Below, piece after piece: positions 18,797 through 26,566 of a stretch of DNA of 40,172 nucleotides; the stretch's first letter is position 1, and every line of letters begins with the position of its first letter. The position numbers and the translations under genes are program-made. The stretch comes from an uncultured Desulfosporosinus sp. (GTDB taxonomy: Bacteria > Bacillota > Desulfitobacteriia > Desulfitobacteriales > Desulfitobacteriaceae), in contig CAKMJS010000117.1 in assembly GCA_927405585.1 (NCBI GenBank), forward strand, positions 1 through 40,172, given 5' to 3'. Under the pieces are notes generated by a model. The model searched no databases. It saw only the letters and a program-made list of their open reading frames with translations, and had not been told where the DNA came from.

Positions 18797-19081
18797 TTAG
18801 CCAATAATAGCTAAGATATCTGCTTCTTTGAGGATTAAGTATTCTTCTCCATCGTACTTAACTTCTGTCCCAGCGTACTTGGAATAAATAACGCGGTCGT
18901 TTGCTTTAACATCAAGAGCAACACGAACACCTTTTTCCATCTTACCAGGTCCTACTGCGATCACTTCGCCTTCTTGTGGTTTTTCTTTTGCGGTATCTGG
19001 CATATAGATTCCGCTCTTAGTTTTTTCTTCCATCGGGAGTGCTTTGATGATGACCCGATCTGCGAGAGGTTTAATGTTCAT
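18797..19081 (-). CDS. groES: co-chaperonin GroES (Hsp10)
   Basis: The 94-residue protein [20 protein letters not shown] has the mobile loop [15 protein letters not shown] and the roof segment GPGKMEKGV, and matches GroES in length and order. It caps the GroEL ring. The ATG has GGAGGGT about 8 bases upstream. It is the first gene of the operon, 37 bases downstream of the CIRCE element. Confidence 0.98.
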   Translation of the reverse strand: MNIKPLADRVIIKALPMEEKTKSGIYMPDTAKEKPQEGEVIAVGPGKMEKGVRVALDVKANDRVIYSKYAGTEVKYDGEEYLILKEADILAIIG

Positions 19082-19118
19082 AAAGAAAAGACCCTCCTAT
19101 TGTTTTATTTAATATTTG

Positions 19119-19145
19119 TTAGCACTCAGCTCTATTGAGTGCTAA
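19119..19145. promoter_or_regulatory. CIRCE element (HrcA operator)
   Basis: TTAGCACTC, nine bases, GAGTGCTAA is a perfect match to the CIRCE inverted repeat bound by the heat-shock repressor HrcA. It lies between the promoter and groES. Confidence 0.98.
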
Positions 19146-19158
19146 CAATATATCTATA

Positions 19159-19187
19159 ATAATATGCAAGGGGCCACTGGAAAGCAA
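19159..19187 (-). promoter_or_regulatory. sigma-A promoter of groESL
   Basis: TTGCTT, 17 bases, TATTAT on the minus strand. The predicted start falls just before CIRCE, the usual arrangement. Confidence 0.7.
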
Positions 19188-19357
19188 CCCCCCCTAGAGT
19201 CCAAATACGAGCAAAAACAAGGCATTATCTCTTTCAATTGAGTCAATGCTCACTATTTCAGGCTCTAGATATAAAATACACTCAAGGCCCCTCCCCGAGC
19301 GCATTTCCAGATCCTCTAAACACTATAATTGCCGGATTATTCCCTTTCTATGCATTA

Positions 19358-20182
19358 TTAATGCTCCCGAATCAATTTTTGACGCTGGAACACTTCTTCA
19401 CGCAGGGGACCTAGCGCCTCTAAAACCAAGCTATTCTCCAGATTAAGAAGATATATTTTTGTTTTACCAATTTTGAGATTTGGATCCGGGTGCTCCCTTT
19501 CGATGAGTATCGTTTCTTTGATTGTATACCGAATGAAATCCTTTACTTGTGAAATAGATCGCCCCAGAAGCTCCGTTAAGGCGGCTCTTGCCTTAGTTGA
19601 GGCCACGTAGGGCAAGCGAGTCTGAAGAGTTCCTAGGATTTGAATCCCCTGCTCCAAATCCTGTTCTGGATGATACCCTGTGTCGGGCTTTTCATGCACA
19701 ACCCATTGTAACAGATCATCCCCCTCGCAATAAGGCTGTAGAGCATGATGAACGCTTCCTGTTACCCCAATCACTTTTACTTGTTTCCCCCAGGCGCGAA
19801 TTTTTCTGAGCAGGGATAGAAAGTCTCCATCTCCAGTAAGCAATAAATACATGTCAAACGTTGATGCTCGTGTCAACAGGATTTCCTGAGCTTCAAGCAT
19901 TAATTCTAGATCAGCTGCATTACGACGGAGGCCTGTACTTGCATAATTATTCTTACCAAAAACATGACGCGTAAAAACATTCGTTTTTTCAAATGTCGTT
20001 TGTGTTCGCCAAAACTCTTCCCGATCAAAGTTGGCGTAAAGATAGATCGCTAATAAGTCGATATCGTTTCGCGTAGTATAAATCTGTAAAAACTCTACCA
20101 ACTGTTCGGGAGTTAAGTCATATCCTCGCTCTAATAACCCTGTCCAAATGTTCTCGTAATCGACAAACGCAATGGCTTTCAC
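19358..20182 (-). CDS. NYN-domain (LabA/DUF88-like) putative ribonuclease
   Basis: The protein is 274 residues from the GTG at 20182, preferred over one at 20203 because GAGGTGA lies 5 bases upstream. The N-terminal half is a NYN/PIN-like domain: FVDYENIW with the first acidic residue, NAADLELMLEA with the middle acidic residues and LLTGDGDFLSLLRKIR with the last pair, as needed for metal-dependent RNA cleavage. The C-terminal 110 residues look like a winged-helix or OST-HTH-like segment (STKARAALTELLGRSISQVKD). Single gene upstream of groESL; target unknown. Confidence 0.85.
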   Translation of the reverse strand: MKAIAFVDYENIWTGLLERGYDLTPEQLVEFLQIYTTRNDIDLLAIYLYANFDREEFWRTQTTFEKTNVFTRHVFGKNNYASTGLRRNAADLELMLEAQEILLTRASTFDMYLLLTGDGDFLSLLRKIRAWGKQVKVIGVTGSVHHALQPYCEGDDLLQWVVHEKPDTGYHPEQDLEQGIQILGTLQTRLPYVASTKARAALTELLGRSISQVKDFIRYTIKETILIEREHPDPNLKIGKTKIYLLNLENSLVLEALGPLREEVFQRQKLIREH

Positions 20183-20379
20183 AATCTTCACCTCACAAGC
20201 CACTAATCTACCATATTCTACGCGAAATTATGGACAGACGTGACAAGCCAAGTAAGAATCGAACACATTAACTTACATTCTGTGATGTAATAATCTCTAA
20301 TTTACAGGAGAAGTAGCAGACAACGACGAATAAGACGGAGATAACGCCGATGTGTAGATCAGGATCAGGAGGAATAACG

Positions 20380-21321
20380 TTGCGACCCATTAGTTATAAA
20401 GGAATCGGATTAGTTTTCGCCATGCTTTCCGGCATATTTTGGGGTACTAATGGTACCTTTTGTACTTTGTTAAGCAACCTTGGTTTTGATACCTATAGTA
20501 TCGCCATCCTGGCTCCTTCCTTTAATTTAGTGTTTTTTTCTGTTCTATTAATTGTTACCAACAAATCTGGGTTTATAGTCCAACGAAACTATTTTGGCTT
20601 ATTAATTCTATCTGGGCTTGCCTCAGCGATTACGAATACTTCGTTCGTGAAGTCTGTAAGCTATTTCCCCGTAGGAATCGTTTCTACGCTAATTTTTTGT
20701 AACGTTTTTGTGATTATGATCATCTCAAGGATTGTGTTTAAGAGTAAGATCACCTTAAAGAAGGTTGGGGCAGCCATCACGGCCATCTTTGGAATTTGCT
20801 TAGTATTGGATGTGTTTAGTCAGGGTTTCCAGCATAACTCCAAAGGCTTAATCTGGATTATTATCACGATTCTCACCTGGTCTACCATGATGGTTTTAGA
20901 GAAATACTTACTCGATCAAGGAGTCGATGGAAACTCCATCTTAATGTACTCTGCCCTGTTTGCTGTATTAATCTTGTCAATATCCAGTCCTCCGTTAACC
21001 GTAATCAGTCAAATTATTCAAGTAACTGACCAAACAAACGGTTATGCCTTATTAGTCATTTTGGGCTTCGGATTTATTCCTCAAATAGGGTGTTATTCTC
21101 TATATATGAAAGGGCTAAAATATATCGAACCCAGTTACATGCAAATCATGTATTCCCTAGACCCTGTGGTGGCCAGTATTTTGGGCTTCCTGGTCTTCAA
21201 TCAAACGATGCGCCCGCTGAACATTGTCGGGATCTGTATTATCATTGGGGTCGTCATTTACGTACAGATCACAGAAACTAGAGCAGGCATAGAATCAAAG
21301 CCAGATATGGTCAACCTTTAA
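20380..21321 (+). CDS. EamA-family (DMT superfamily) exporter
   Basis: The protein has ten hydrophobic segments in two repeats, with the first repeat starting GIGLVFAMLSGIFWGTNGTF and the second SKGLIWIIITILTWSTMMVLE (in pieces), typical of EamA drug/metabolite transporters in the cytoplasmic membrane. I choose the TTG at 20380 because a strong AGGAGG lies 7 bases before it; the ATG at 20350 would add ten residues. That gives 313 residues, normal for the family. The substrate cannot be inferred. A bidirectional terminator follows. Confidence 0.88.
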   Translation: MRPISYKGIGLVFAMLSGIFWGTNGTFCTLLSNLGFDTYSIAILAPSFNLVFFSVLLIVTNKSGFIVQRNYFGLLILSGLASAITNTSFVKSVSYFPVGIVSTLIFCNVFVIMIISRIVFKSKITLKKVGAAITAIFGICLVLDVFSQGFQHNSKGLIWIIITILTWSTMMVLEKYLLDQGVDGNSILMYSALFAVLILSISSPPLTVISQIIQVTDQTNGYALLVILGFGFIPQIGCYSLYMKGLKYIEPSYMQIMYSLDPVVASILGFLVFNQTMRPLNIVGICIIIGVVIYVQITETRAGIESKPDMVNL

Positions 21322-21343
21322 CTGTTCACCTCCTAACGTAGTG

Positions 21344-21392
21344 AACTGAAAAGATGCCTCTCACTCAAAGCGTGAAAGGCATCTTTTCAGTT
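21344..21392. terminator. bidirectional rho-independent terminator
   Basis: AACTGAAAAGATGCCT(CTCAC) pairs with GTGAAAGGCATCTTTTCAGTT between convergent genes; A- and T-rich flanks serve both strands. Confidence 0.9.
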
Positions 21393-21402
21393 GTCTTGAC
21401 TA

Positions 21403-21708
21403 TTAAATTTTTACCCACTTTCCGATTCGATAACCTTTAGCCTCGGCATTTGAGGCTGACACAGGCCATATAATCTCGTTTTCTGAGTTCACTTCGAAAT
21501 CCGTTCCGCATTTAATACAAACTGCTGACGTGGAAGCCCATTCATTATCTGTGCCAATAAGATCTTCTGCACCGAAAAATTCTACCTCGCCCAACATATT
21601 AACGTTTAATTCGGCTGATTCTATCGATTTCCCTGACTTATTGAGAGCATCAATTTTGAGAACACCTTTACCACAGATGGGGCAGGCAACACCAGTTACT
21701 TGAGACAC
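21403..21708 (-). CDS. zinc-ribbon-containing hypothetical protein
   Basis: This 101-residue protein has CPIC near residue 9 and CIKC about 60 residues later, a likely four-cysteine metal site. The rest is acidic with strands (SAELNVNMLGEVEFFGAEDL). The start is GTG with GGAGGAG 7 bases upstream. No family was recognised. It is alone, facing the EamA gene across a shared terminator. Confidence 0.7.
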   Translation of the reverse strand: MSQVTGVACPICGKGVLKIDALNKSGKSIESAELNVNMLGEVEFFGAEDLIGTDNEWASTSAVCIKCGTDFEVNSENEIIWPVSASNAEAKGYRIGKWVKI

Positions 21709-21927
21709 GTTTGACTCCTCCTCTTGTTATTTTTTTAACAATGTAACTTACAAAAACACTTAAACTACACAAAATATCCCATATTGACAACTATTATAAT
21801 ACTGGTCAATGCGTTTTTCAATAATTTCAATCAAATATTTATCCATCCCATCTAAACATCATATCGAATCCTTTCAAAATTGTCCCGTTGTACCACGCAA
21901 CGAGAAAAAACCTTGTAAATATGGGAA

Positions 21928-21963
21928 CAGAGGCTCTGTTACTTAAAACAAAGCCTCTATTCC
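21928..21963 (-). terminator. terminator of the moa operon
   Basis: GAACAGAGGCTCTGTT and ACAAAGCCTCTATTCC form a stem about 35 bases after the mogA stop on the minus strand. Confidence 0.7.
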
Positions 21964-21998
21964 TTAAGTTAGTATCAAACTTTTTCAAACGATTGCTG

Positions 21999-22496
21999 TC
22001 ATTTGACAGTCGTTGCACACTCACTGGCTTCCCCTTTGAGAATCTGGATTCCGTGAGGAATGGCCGGGGCAATGGCTGCAAAGCATTCGCGTACAGCCTT
22101 GGGACTACCCGGCATATTGATAATTAACGTTTGTTTGCGAAGAACTGCTACTGCTCTGCTTAGCATTGCCTTACTTGTCACCTTAAGACTTTCCATTCTC
22201 ATCACTTCTGCAATACCGGGTACCAATCGATCTGCCACAGATAGCGTGGCCTCAGGCATCACATCCCGCATCGAAAAGCCCGTCCCGCCGGTCGTTAGAA
22301 TTAAATCTAAACCAAGTTCATCTGCCCATTGACGCATTTTGTCAGCAAGTAACGTTTGCTCATCCGGGAGAATGACATATTCGACGACTTCCCCGCCGAT
22401 CTCTTGAACAAGTTGACTAAGGGTTGGCCCAGAGAGATCTTCCCTTTCTCCACGCGACCCTTTGTCACTTGCCGTGATAACCCCTACTCGGATCAT
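21999..22496 (-). CDS. mogA: molybdopterin adenylyltransferase (MogA/MoaB family)
   Basis: The enzyme adenylates molybdopterin before metal insertion. The 165-residue protein starts MIRVGVITASDKGSRGERED, with the MoCF-domain motifs LTTGGTGFSMRD and NMPGSPKAVRE. Size fits the single-domain MogA/MoaB type. Its ATG overlaps the stop of the MOSC gene as ATGA, so the two are translationally coupled. It is last in moaA-moaC-MOSC-mogA. Confidence 0.92.
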   Translation of the reverse strand: MIRVGVITASDKGSRGEREDLSGPTLSQLVQEIGGEVVEYVILPDEQTLLADKMRQWADELGLDLILTTGGTGFSMRDVMPEATLSVADRLVPGIAEVMRMESLKVTSKAMLSRAVAVLRKQTLIINMPGSPKAVRECFAAIAPAIPHGIQILKGEASECATTVK

Positions 22497-22930
22497 TCAG
22501 CAATCACCTCAATACTGTCTCCGACACGAACCGCTCCGCCTTCCAACAGGCGTATAAAGATACCTTCCTTCGGCATAACACAGTCTCCAGCTTGATAGAA
22601 GATGGCACATTTGGTATGGCATTCTTTACCGATTTGCGTGACTTCTCCGATACTGGTTTCCCCTATTTTGAGTTTGGTCCCCACAGGAAGGGTGAAAAGC
22701 TCCAGTCCTTCGGTGGTTAAATTCTCTGCAAAGTCCCCTGGCCCTACCTTTAACCCTTTGTCCGTCATCTTCTTAATACTTTCCATCGCCAGCAAACTGA
22801 CCATACGATGCCAATCTCCGCCATGAGCATCCCCTTCAAGACCAAAGCCGACTTTCAGAATTGCTTCGCCTACATTCTTCTTGCGCATTCCTTTTCGTTC
22901 ACTGGTGCATACTGCTATTATTTTCCCCAT
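22493..22930 (-). CDS. stand-alone MOSC-domain protein
   Basis: The protein is 145 residues from the ATG at 22930, with GAGG 8 bases upstream; a longer frame to 22969 lacks support. It has MOSC-domain features: GLEGDAHGG early, PGDFAENLTTEGL in the middle, GKECHTKCAI with the conserved Cys and EGIFIRLLEGG near the end. MOSC domains handle the sulfurated molybdenum cofactor or carry reactive sulfur. Position between moaC and mogA supports a cofactor role. Precise reaction unknown. Confidence 0.9.
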   Translation of the reverse strand: MGKIIAVCTSERKGMRKKNVGEAILKVGFGLEGDAHGGDWHRMVSLLAMESIKKMTDKGLKVGPGDFAENLTTEGLELFTLPVGTKLKIGETSIGEVTQIGKECHTKCAIFYQAGDCVMPKEGIFIRLLEGGAVRVGDSIEVIAE

Positions 22931-22975
22931 TATATTAACCTCGCTTTCATCATTTAAGTCTTCTTGCATTAAAGG

Positions 22976-23443
22976 TTATCGGACAAAATGTCCGCTTTTC
23001 CCACCCGACTTTTCAACTAGGTAAATATCCCCAATGGTCATGGTCTTGTCCATCGCTTTACACATATCGTAGATTGTTAAGGCTGCCACACTGACTGCCG
23101 TTAGGGCTTCCATCTCAATCCCCGTTTTTCCATTGACTTTCACAGTCGCCTCAATATGGACTTCACCCGGCTCGACTAAGTTGAAACTAAGCTTAGCCCC
23201 TGTAATCATGAGAGGATGGCACATCGGAATGATCTGTGAGGTTTGTTTGGCTGCCATGATTCCCGCAACTTGAGCCACTGCCAGAACGTCTCCTTTAGCG
23301 ATTAGCCCAGAGCGAACTCGATCAAACGTCTCAGCTTTCATGGTAATTTTTCCTCGGGCAACTGCCACACGGGCCGTTTCAGCTTTATCACTGACGTCTA
23401 CCATTCGGGCTCGCCCCGCTTCATCAAAATGAGTTAAATCCAT
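22976..23443 (-). CDS. moaC: cyclic pyranopterin monophosphate synthase MoaC
   Basis: MoaC turns the MoaA product into cyclic pyranopterin monophosphate, the first stable cofactor intermediate. The 155-residue protein has [16 protein letters not shown], the MCHPL active-site motif and [20 protein letters not shown], and keeps the basic KSGGKSGHF tail. Its ribosome site GGAGGT is also the last two glycine codons of moaA. The spacing of 6 bases to moaA supports one transcript. Confidence 0.96.
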   Translation of the reverse strand: MDLTHFDEAGRARMVDVSDKAETARVAVARGKITMKAETFDRVRSGLIAKGDVLAVAQVAGIMAAKQTSQIIPMCHPLMITGAKLSFNLVEPGEVHIEATVKVNGKTGIEMEALTAVSVAALTIYDMCKAMDKTMTIGDIYLVEKSGGKSGHFVR

Positions 23444-23449
23444 TGTCTA

Positions 23450-24421
23450 TTAACCTCCGATCTGAGACATTACACGTTGACCCTGCAATGCTTCATCATT
23501 CATACGATGCTCCGCTGGTTTATGCCAAACTGCTTGGGCAAAAAGATCTAGGATAGCCGCATCCGAGCTTCCATTTCGGAGGACATCACGTAGACTTATT
23601 TCATGTTTACTATGCAAACAAGGACGCAATTTTCCATCCGCGGTTAAGCGGACACGATTGCAGGTATCGCAAAAGTGGCGACTCATCGCGCTGATAAAGC
23701 CAATGCTGCCCTTATAACCCTTTGGTTGTACATACTCTGCTGGTCCTCCACCTAGAATACCTTTCGTTGAAACGTACTCCTTCAGTCCTAAGAGTTCTTT
23801 CATTTCCTTAATCGGTACAAAATCGGCACGGTGCTCGGAACTAATGCCAATGGGCATCAGTTCGATGAAGCGAACATGGATCGGGTACTGCTTGGCTAAC
23901 GTCAAAAAGTTGGGCAACTCGTCCGTATTAAACCCGCGGACGACGACCACATTAACTTTAACCGGATTGAGTCCCGCTTCAAGCGAACGAAAGACTCCCT
24001 GAATGACTGTAGAAACCTTCCCCCCGCGGGTAATATCGAGAAATCGCTCTGGATCCATGGTATCCAAGCTGATGTTCACTCTCTGAACGCCTGCTGCTTT
24101 GAGATCAAAGGCCATTTCTGGAAGTAACAGTCCGTTCGTTGTAATCATTAAATCCTCAACTCCCGGAAGTTTAGCCCCCTCTCTTAGAAAGTCTAAAATT
24201 CCTTTGCGGACTAAGGGTTCTCCTCCAGTAATACGAAAACGTCGAAATCCTAACTGCGTACTTATCCGCATGAGTCGAAGAATTTCTTCAAAAGAAAGAA
24301 TGGATTCATGGGGCATTAACTGTACGCCTTCGACTGGCATACAGTATTTACAGCGCAGATTACAGCGATCGGTCACAGAAATTCTCAGATAGTCAATTTT
24401 TCTTTGAAATTGATCCTTCAT
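23450..24421 (-). CDS. moaA: GTP 3',8-cyclase MoaA (radical SAM)
   Basis: MoaA carries out the first step of molybdenum-cofactor synthesis from GTP. The protein is 323 residues from the ATG at 24421, chosen for the AGAGGA site. Radical-SAM cysteines are in CNLRCKYC, the second cluster in CDTCNRVRL plus the cysteine in LRPC, and the chain ends in the conserved Gly-Gly tail. The gene heads the moaA-moaC-MOSC-mogA operon, behind a 220-base leader with a structured part and a terminator, so its expression is probably controlled by transcription attenuation. Confidence 0.96.
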   Translation of the reverse strand: MKDQFQRKIDYLRISVTDRCNLRCKYCMPVEGVQLMPHESILSFEEILRLMRISTQLGFRRFRITGGEPLVRKGILDFLREGAKLPGVEDLMITTNGLLLPEMAFDLKAAGVQRVNISLDTMDPERFLDITRGGKVSTVIQGVFRSLEAGLNPVKVNVVVVRGFNTDELPNFLTLAKQYPIHVRFIELMPIGISSEHRADFVPIKEMKELLGLKEYVSTKGILGGGPAEYVQPKGYKGSIGFISAMSRHFCDTCNRVRLTADGKLRPCLHSKHEISLRDVLRNGSSDAAILDLFAQAVWHKPAEHRMNDEALQGQRVMSQIGG

Positions 24422-24460
24422 AAAATATCCTCTTTTCAAGATTTAATTAAAATTACACAT

Positions 24461-24492
24461 AAAAAAACCCGCGGTCTGTAAACAACCGGGGG
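24461..24492 (-). terminator. leader terminator (attenuator) of moaA
   Basis: On the minus strand CCCCCGGTTG...ACCGCGGG forms a GC-rich stem with one mismatch, followed by seven T. It lies only 40 bases before the moaA start, so it is placed to control read-through into the operon. Confidence 0.85.
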
Positions 24493-24644
24493 ATTCAATC
24501 CTCCTGTCGACAGACTCCTTTCCAGCAGGAGATATTACAGTTTCCCATAATACCCGAGTGCCATTTTTACGGGCACTTGTCTGGTCACCGTAGCTTAGTG
24601 CTTTAGGTAATCCAGCTTTGGAGCAATGACGCAATTATTTAGTT
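24493..24644 (-). ncRNA. structured moaA leader, candidate molybdenum-cofactor riboswitch
   Basis: The transcribed leader has GTGCC/GGCAC, TATTA(TGGGAAACTG)TAATA with a GGAAAC tetraloop-like turn, CTCC/GGAG and a GTCGACAGG segment, all before the attenuator. Multi-helix structure, position and terminator fit a transcription-type riboswitch. The Moco RNA family is the obvious candidate upstream of moaA, but I cannot verify the consensus here. Confidence 0.5.
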
Positions 24645-24650
24645 CTTTCT

Positions 24651-24679
24651 ATAATAAAGTAATTCGCGATGCATAGCAA
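24651..24679 (-). promoter_or_regulatory. moaA promoter
   Basis: TTGCTA, 17 bases, TATTAT on the minus strand. The -35 box lies inside one arm of the inverted repeat at 24671-24698. Confidence 0.65.
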
Positions 24680-24698
24680 TATTCCTCTTTTGCTATGC
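24671..24698. promoter_or_regulatory. inverted repeat over the moaA -35 box
   Basis: Perfect arms GCATAGCA and TGCTATGC, 12 bases apart, cover the moaA -35 and lie in the moaA-fdhD divergent region. It could be an operator for both genes. Confidence 0.45.
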
Positions 24699-24799
24699 TA
24701 ACTATTAGAATTTGTCAATTTACAAATTTATAAAAAATAATTCAGATATTCTAAAAAATAATGTAAACTAGACAGAGAGAAAGCTCAGAGGAGGCCATC

Positions 24800-25585
24800 A
24801 TGCCAAATGAAACAATAACTCATTCCGTTCTGAAAGCAAAGGGACTACTTCTCGAATGGGTGGAAGACTCCGTGGTTCGAGAGGTTCCGTTAACCATCCA
24901 CTATAACAGGGAGGAGATCGCCACACTATTATGCTCTCCGTCCCAAACAAACGAACTCGTTTATGGGTTTTTACTTAATGAAGGCTTTATCCGTGTTCCA
25001 GAGGACATCTACGAATTCCGCCACGATCCCGTCGATCACTTAGTTTGGATCGAAGGCAAACCGTGTGTCTTACAAAAAGAGCTGATGAGCAAGCGCTTTG
25101 TATCGGCCTGTTGTGGCAAAAGTAGAGCTTCCTTTTGTTTCGCGAACGATGTTCTGATGGTTAAACCGCTCAGCTCAACCCCCAGCATCTCTCTTCAGGA
25201 GACCTATGGTTATGTGAATTTTTTACAGTCCAATTCAACACTCTTTGAGTCAACCGGAGGAGTACACAGTGGTGGGGTTGGCTATCAAGGTGATATTCTG
25301 CTGACAAGCTATGACATTGGCCGGCATAATGTCTTTGATAAGCTCAGTGGAGGTGCCTTTCAAACAGGCTTAAAGCTTGAAAATCATGTTATTTTTTTTA
25401 GCGGTCGGGTTTCCTCAGAAATCCTACTCAAGGTCGCTAAAATGAAGGTTCCCATCCTTATAGCGCGGGGTGCCCCCACCGATATGGCCCTTTCTCAGGC
25501 GGCAGCCTTAAATATCACCGTGATAGGATTTGCCAGGGAGCAAGGCCTTAATATCTATACCTGTCCCGAGAGAATTACGCCTTAA
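24800..25585 (+). CDS. fdhD: formate dehydrogenase accessory sulfurtransferase FdhD
   Basis: FdhD passes sulfur from a cysteine desulfurase to the molybdenum cofactor of formate dehydrogenase. The 261-residue protein has the family segments NELVYGFLLNEGFI, SACCGKS in the sulfur-carrying loop region, STGGVHSGG and SYDIGRHNVFDKLSG. The ATG follows GAGGAGG at 7 bases. It is divergent from moaA, and its last 11 bases overlap the convergent mobA. Its presence matches the selenocysteine formate dehydrogenase at 30799-33480. Confidence 0.95.
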   Translation: MPNETITHSVLKAKGLLLEWVEDSVVREVPLTIHYNREEIATLLCSPSQTNELVYGFLLNEGFIRVPEDIYEFRHDPVDHLVWIEGKPCVLQKELMSKRFVSACCGKSRASFCFANDVLMVKPLSSTPSISLQETYGYVNFLQSNSTLFESTGGVHSGGVGYQGDILLTSYDIGRHNVFDKLSGGAFQTGLKLENHVIFFSGRVSSEILLKVAKMKVPILIARGAPTDMALSQAAALNITVIGFAREQGLNIYTCPERITP

Positions 25586-26153
25586 GGATTTCCAACCAAT
25601 CGTCCGGTGTATTGACATTACATAAGACCTGACTCAAATCACGAAAACTCTGAAGCTCGGTTTCCGCCACATACCGAACCGAACAAGACGGATAGAAATC
25701 AATAATCTTGAGGCAACCCGCCTCGAGATTATGTTTGATGGTTGGAATACAACGTCGATGATAAAAGGCGTGCAGAGGGTGTAGGCCGGACTTAAGCTGA
25801 GGAACGACAACATCATACGCTGGTGTCCAAGACGATAAAAAATGGATGAGCTCTACGCTTAAAAACGGCATATCACAGGCTACGAAAAAAACCTGGTCAT
25901 AGGTTGCCGCTTTTAAACCCTGATAAAGTCCTTCTAAAGGGCCTTGACCAAGCATCTCGTCCTGAAAGATGGGTACACCGTACCTTGCATACAGTTCGGG
26001 CTGGTTGCTGCTTATTAATACCTCTGCAAAGACTGTTTTTAGGACTGTTAAACTTCGCTCCACTAAAGGCTTGCCTTCCAGTTCAAGGAAGGCTTTGTTT
26101 TTTTTCATTCGCGAGCTTTTCCCACCTGCCAGCAAAATTCCGGTTGCCTTCAA
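25575..26153 (-). CDS. mobA: molybdenum cofactor guanylyltransferase MobA
   Basis: MobA joins GMP to the molybdenum cofactor, giving the MGD form used by formate dehydrogenase. The 192-residue protein has the nucleotide motif LLAGGKSSRMKKNKA, then DEMLGQGPLEGL and FFVACDMPFL. The start is a TTG at 26153, since no ATG or GTG is in frame at the right place; its ribosome site is weak, suggesting coupling to the selenoprotein gene that ends 34 bases upstream. The 3' end overlaps fdhD by 11 bases. Confidence 0.92.
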   Translation of the reverse strand: MKATGILLAGGKSSRMKKNKAFLELEGKPLVERSLTVLKTVFAEVLISSNQPELYARYGVPIFQDEMLGQGPLEGLYQGLKAATYDQVFFVACDMPFLSVELIHFLSSWTPAYDVVVPQLKSGLHPLHAFYHRRCIPTIKHNLEAGCLKIIDFYPSCSVRYVAETELQSFRDLSQVLCNVNTPDDWLEILKA

Positions 26154-26187
26154 TTTTGGAAGTTGTTCCCCGGAGTCTTCCAGTAAA

Positions 26188-26424
26188 CTAGTAATTTTTA
26201 AAAACCTCCTCGTATTCAGCGGACGAGAAACGGGTTAGAACTCGCTCTCCAACGATCGTGATAGGAACTGCAATCTTATCAGTCCGTTTTCTCAACTCTT
26301 TTAGATTTTTAAAAATGACAATATTTTTTTCAGTATACATAATTCCTTTACCCGAAAGGAATCGCTTAGCGCTAGCACAGTAAGGTCAAAGAGGGACAGT
26401 ATACATAATCACTTCTTGACTCAT
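26188..26424 (-). CDS. selenocysteine-containing glutaredoxin-like protein (UPYC)
   Basis: A 78-residue frame is interrupted only by TGA at 26388-26386, codon 13. Read as selenocysteine it gives MSQEVIMYTVPLUPYCASAK, matching the glutaredoxin active site CPYC with its first cysteine replaced. The cis-proline motif VPITIVGE follows at about 53-60, and the fold length is right for a short Grx or NrdH-type redoxin. An ATG with GAGGAG 8 bases upstream starts it. A hairpin with a G-containing loop follows the TGA (26341-26363). It lies 34 bases ahead of mobA, likely in one transcript. The formate dehydrogenase in this window shows that this genome uses selenocysteine. A pseudogene with one nonsense change is the alternative. 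Confidence 0.85.
26341..26363 (-). promoter_or_regulatory. bacterial SECIS-like hairpin in the glutaredoxin gene
   Basis: GATTCCTTT and AAAGGAATT pair over nine positions around loop CGGGT. The loop starts about 31 bases after the TGA, within the range reported for bacterial SECIS, and has G near its 5' side. Confidence 0.7.
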
Positions 26425-26487
26425 GAATTTCACTCCTCAAATCATCTGTTCTGCTTTCAATGTACCACATCTTACTTTTCATGTCAC

Positions 26488-26529
26488 GCGTGTTGAGGGG
26501 ACGGTCCTTTTGACACGCCCTCAACACGC
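26488..26529. repeat. REP-like palindrome with a GGGGACGGTCC core
   Basis: Arms GCGTGTTGAGGG and CCCTCAACACGC are perfect, enclosing GACGGTCCTTTTGACACG. The GGACGGT motif recurs at 36928, 37043 and 37151. Such elements are often spread by RAYT-type transposases; none is in the window. Confidence 0.75.
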
Positions 26530-26566
26530 TCAACACGTTGCTTCATTAATAACACCATTCGCCATC

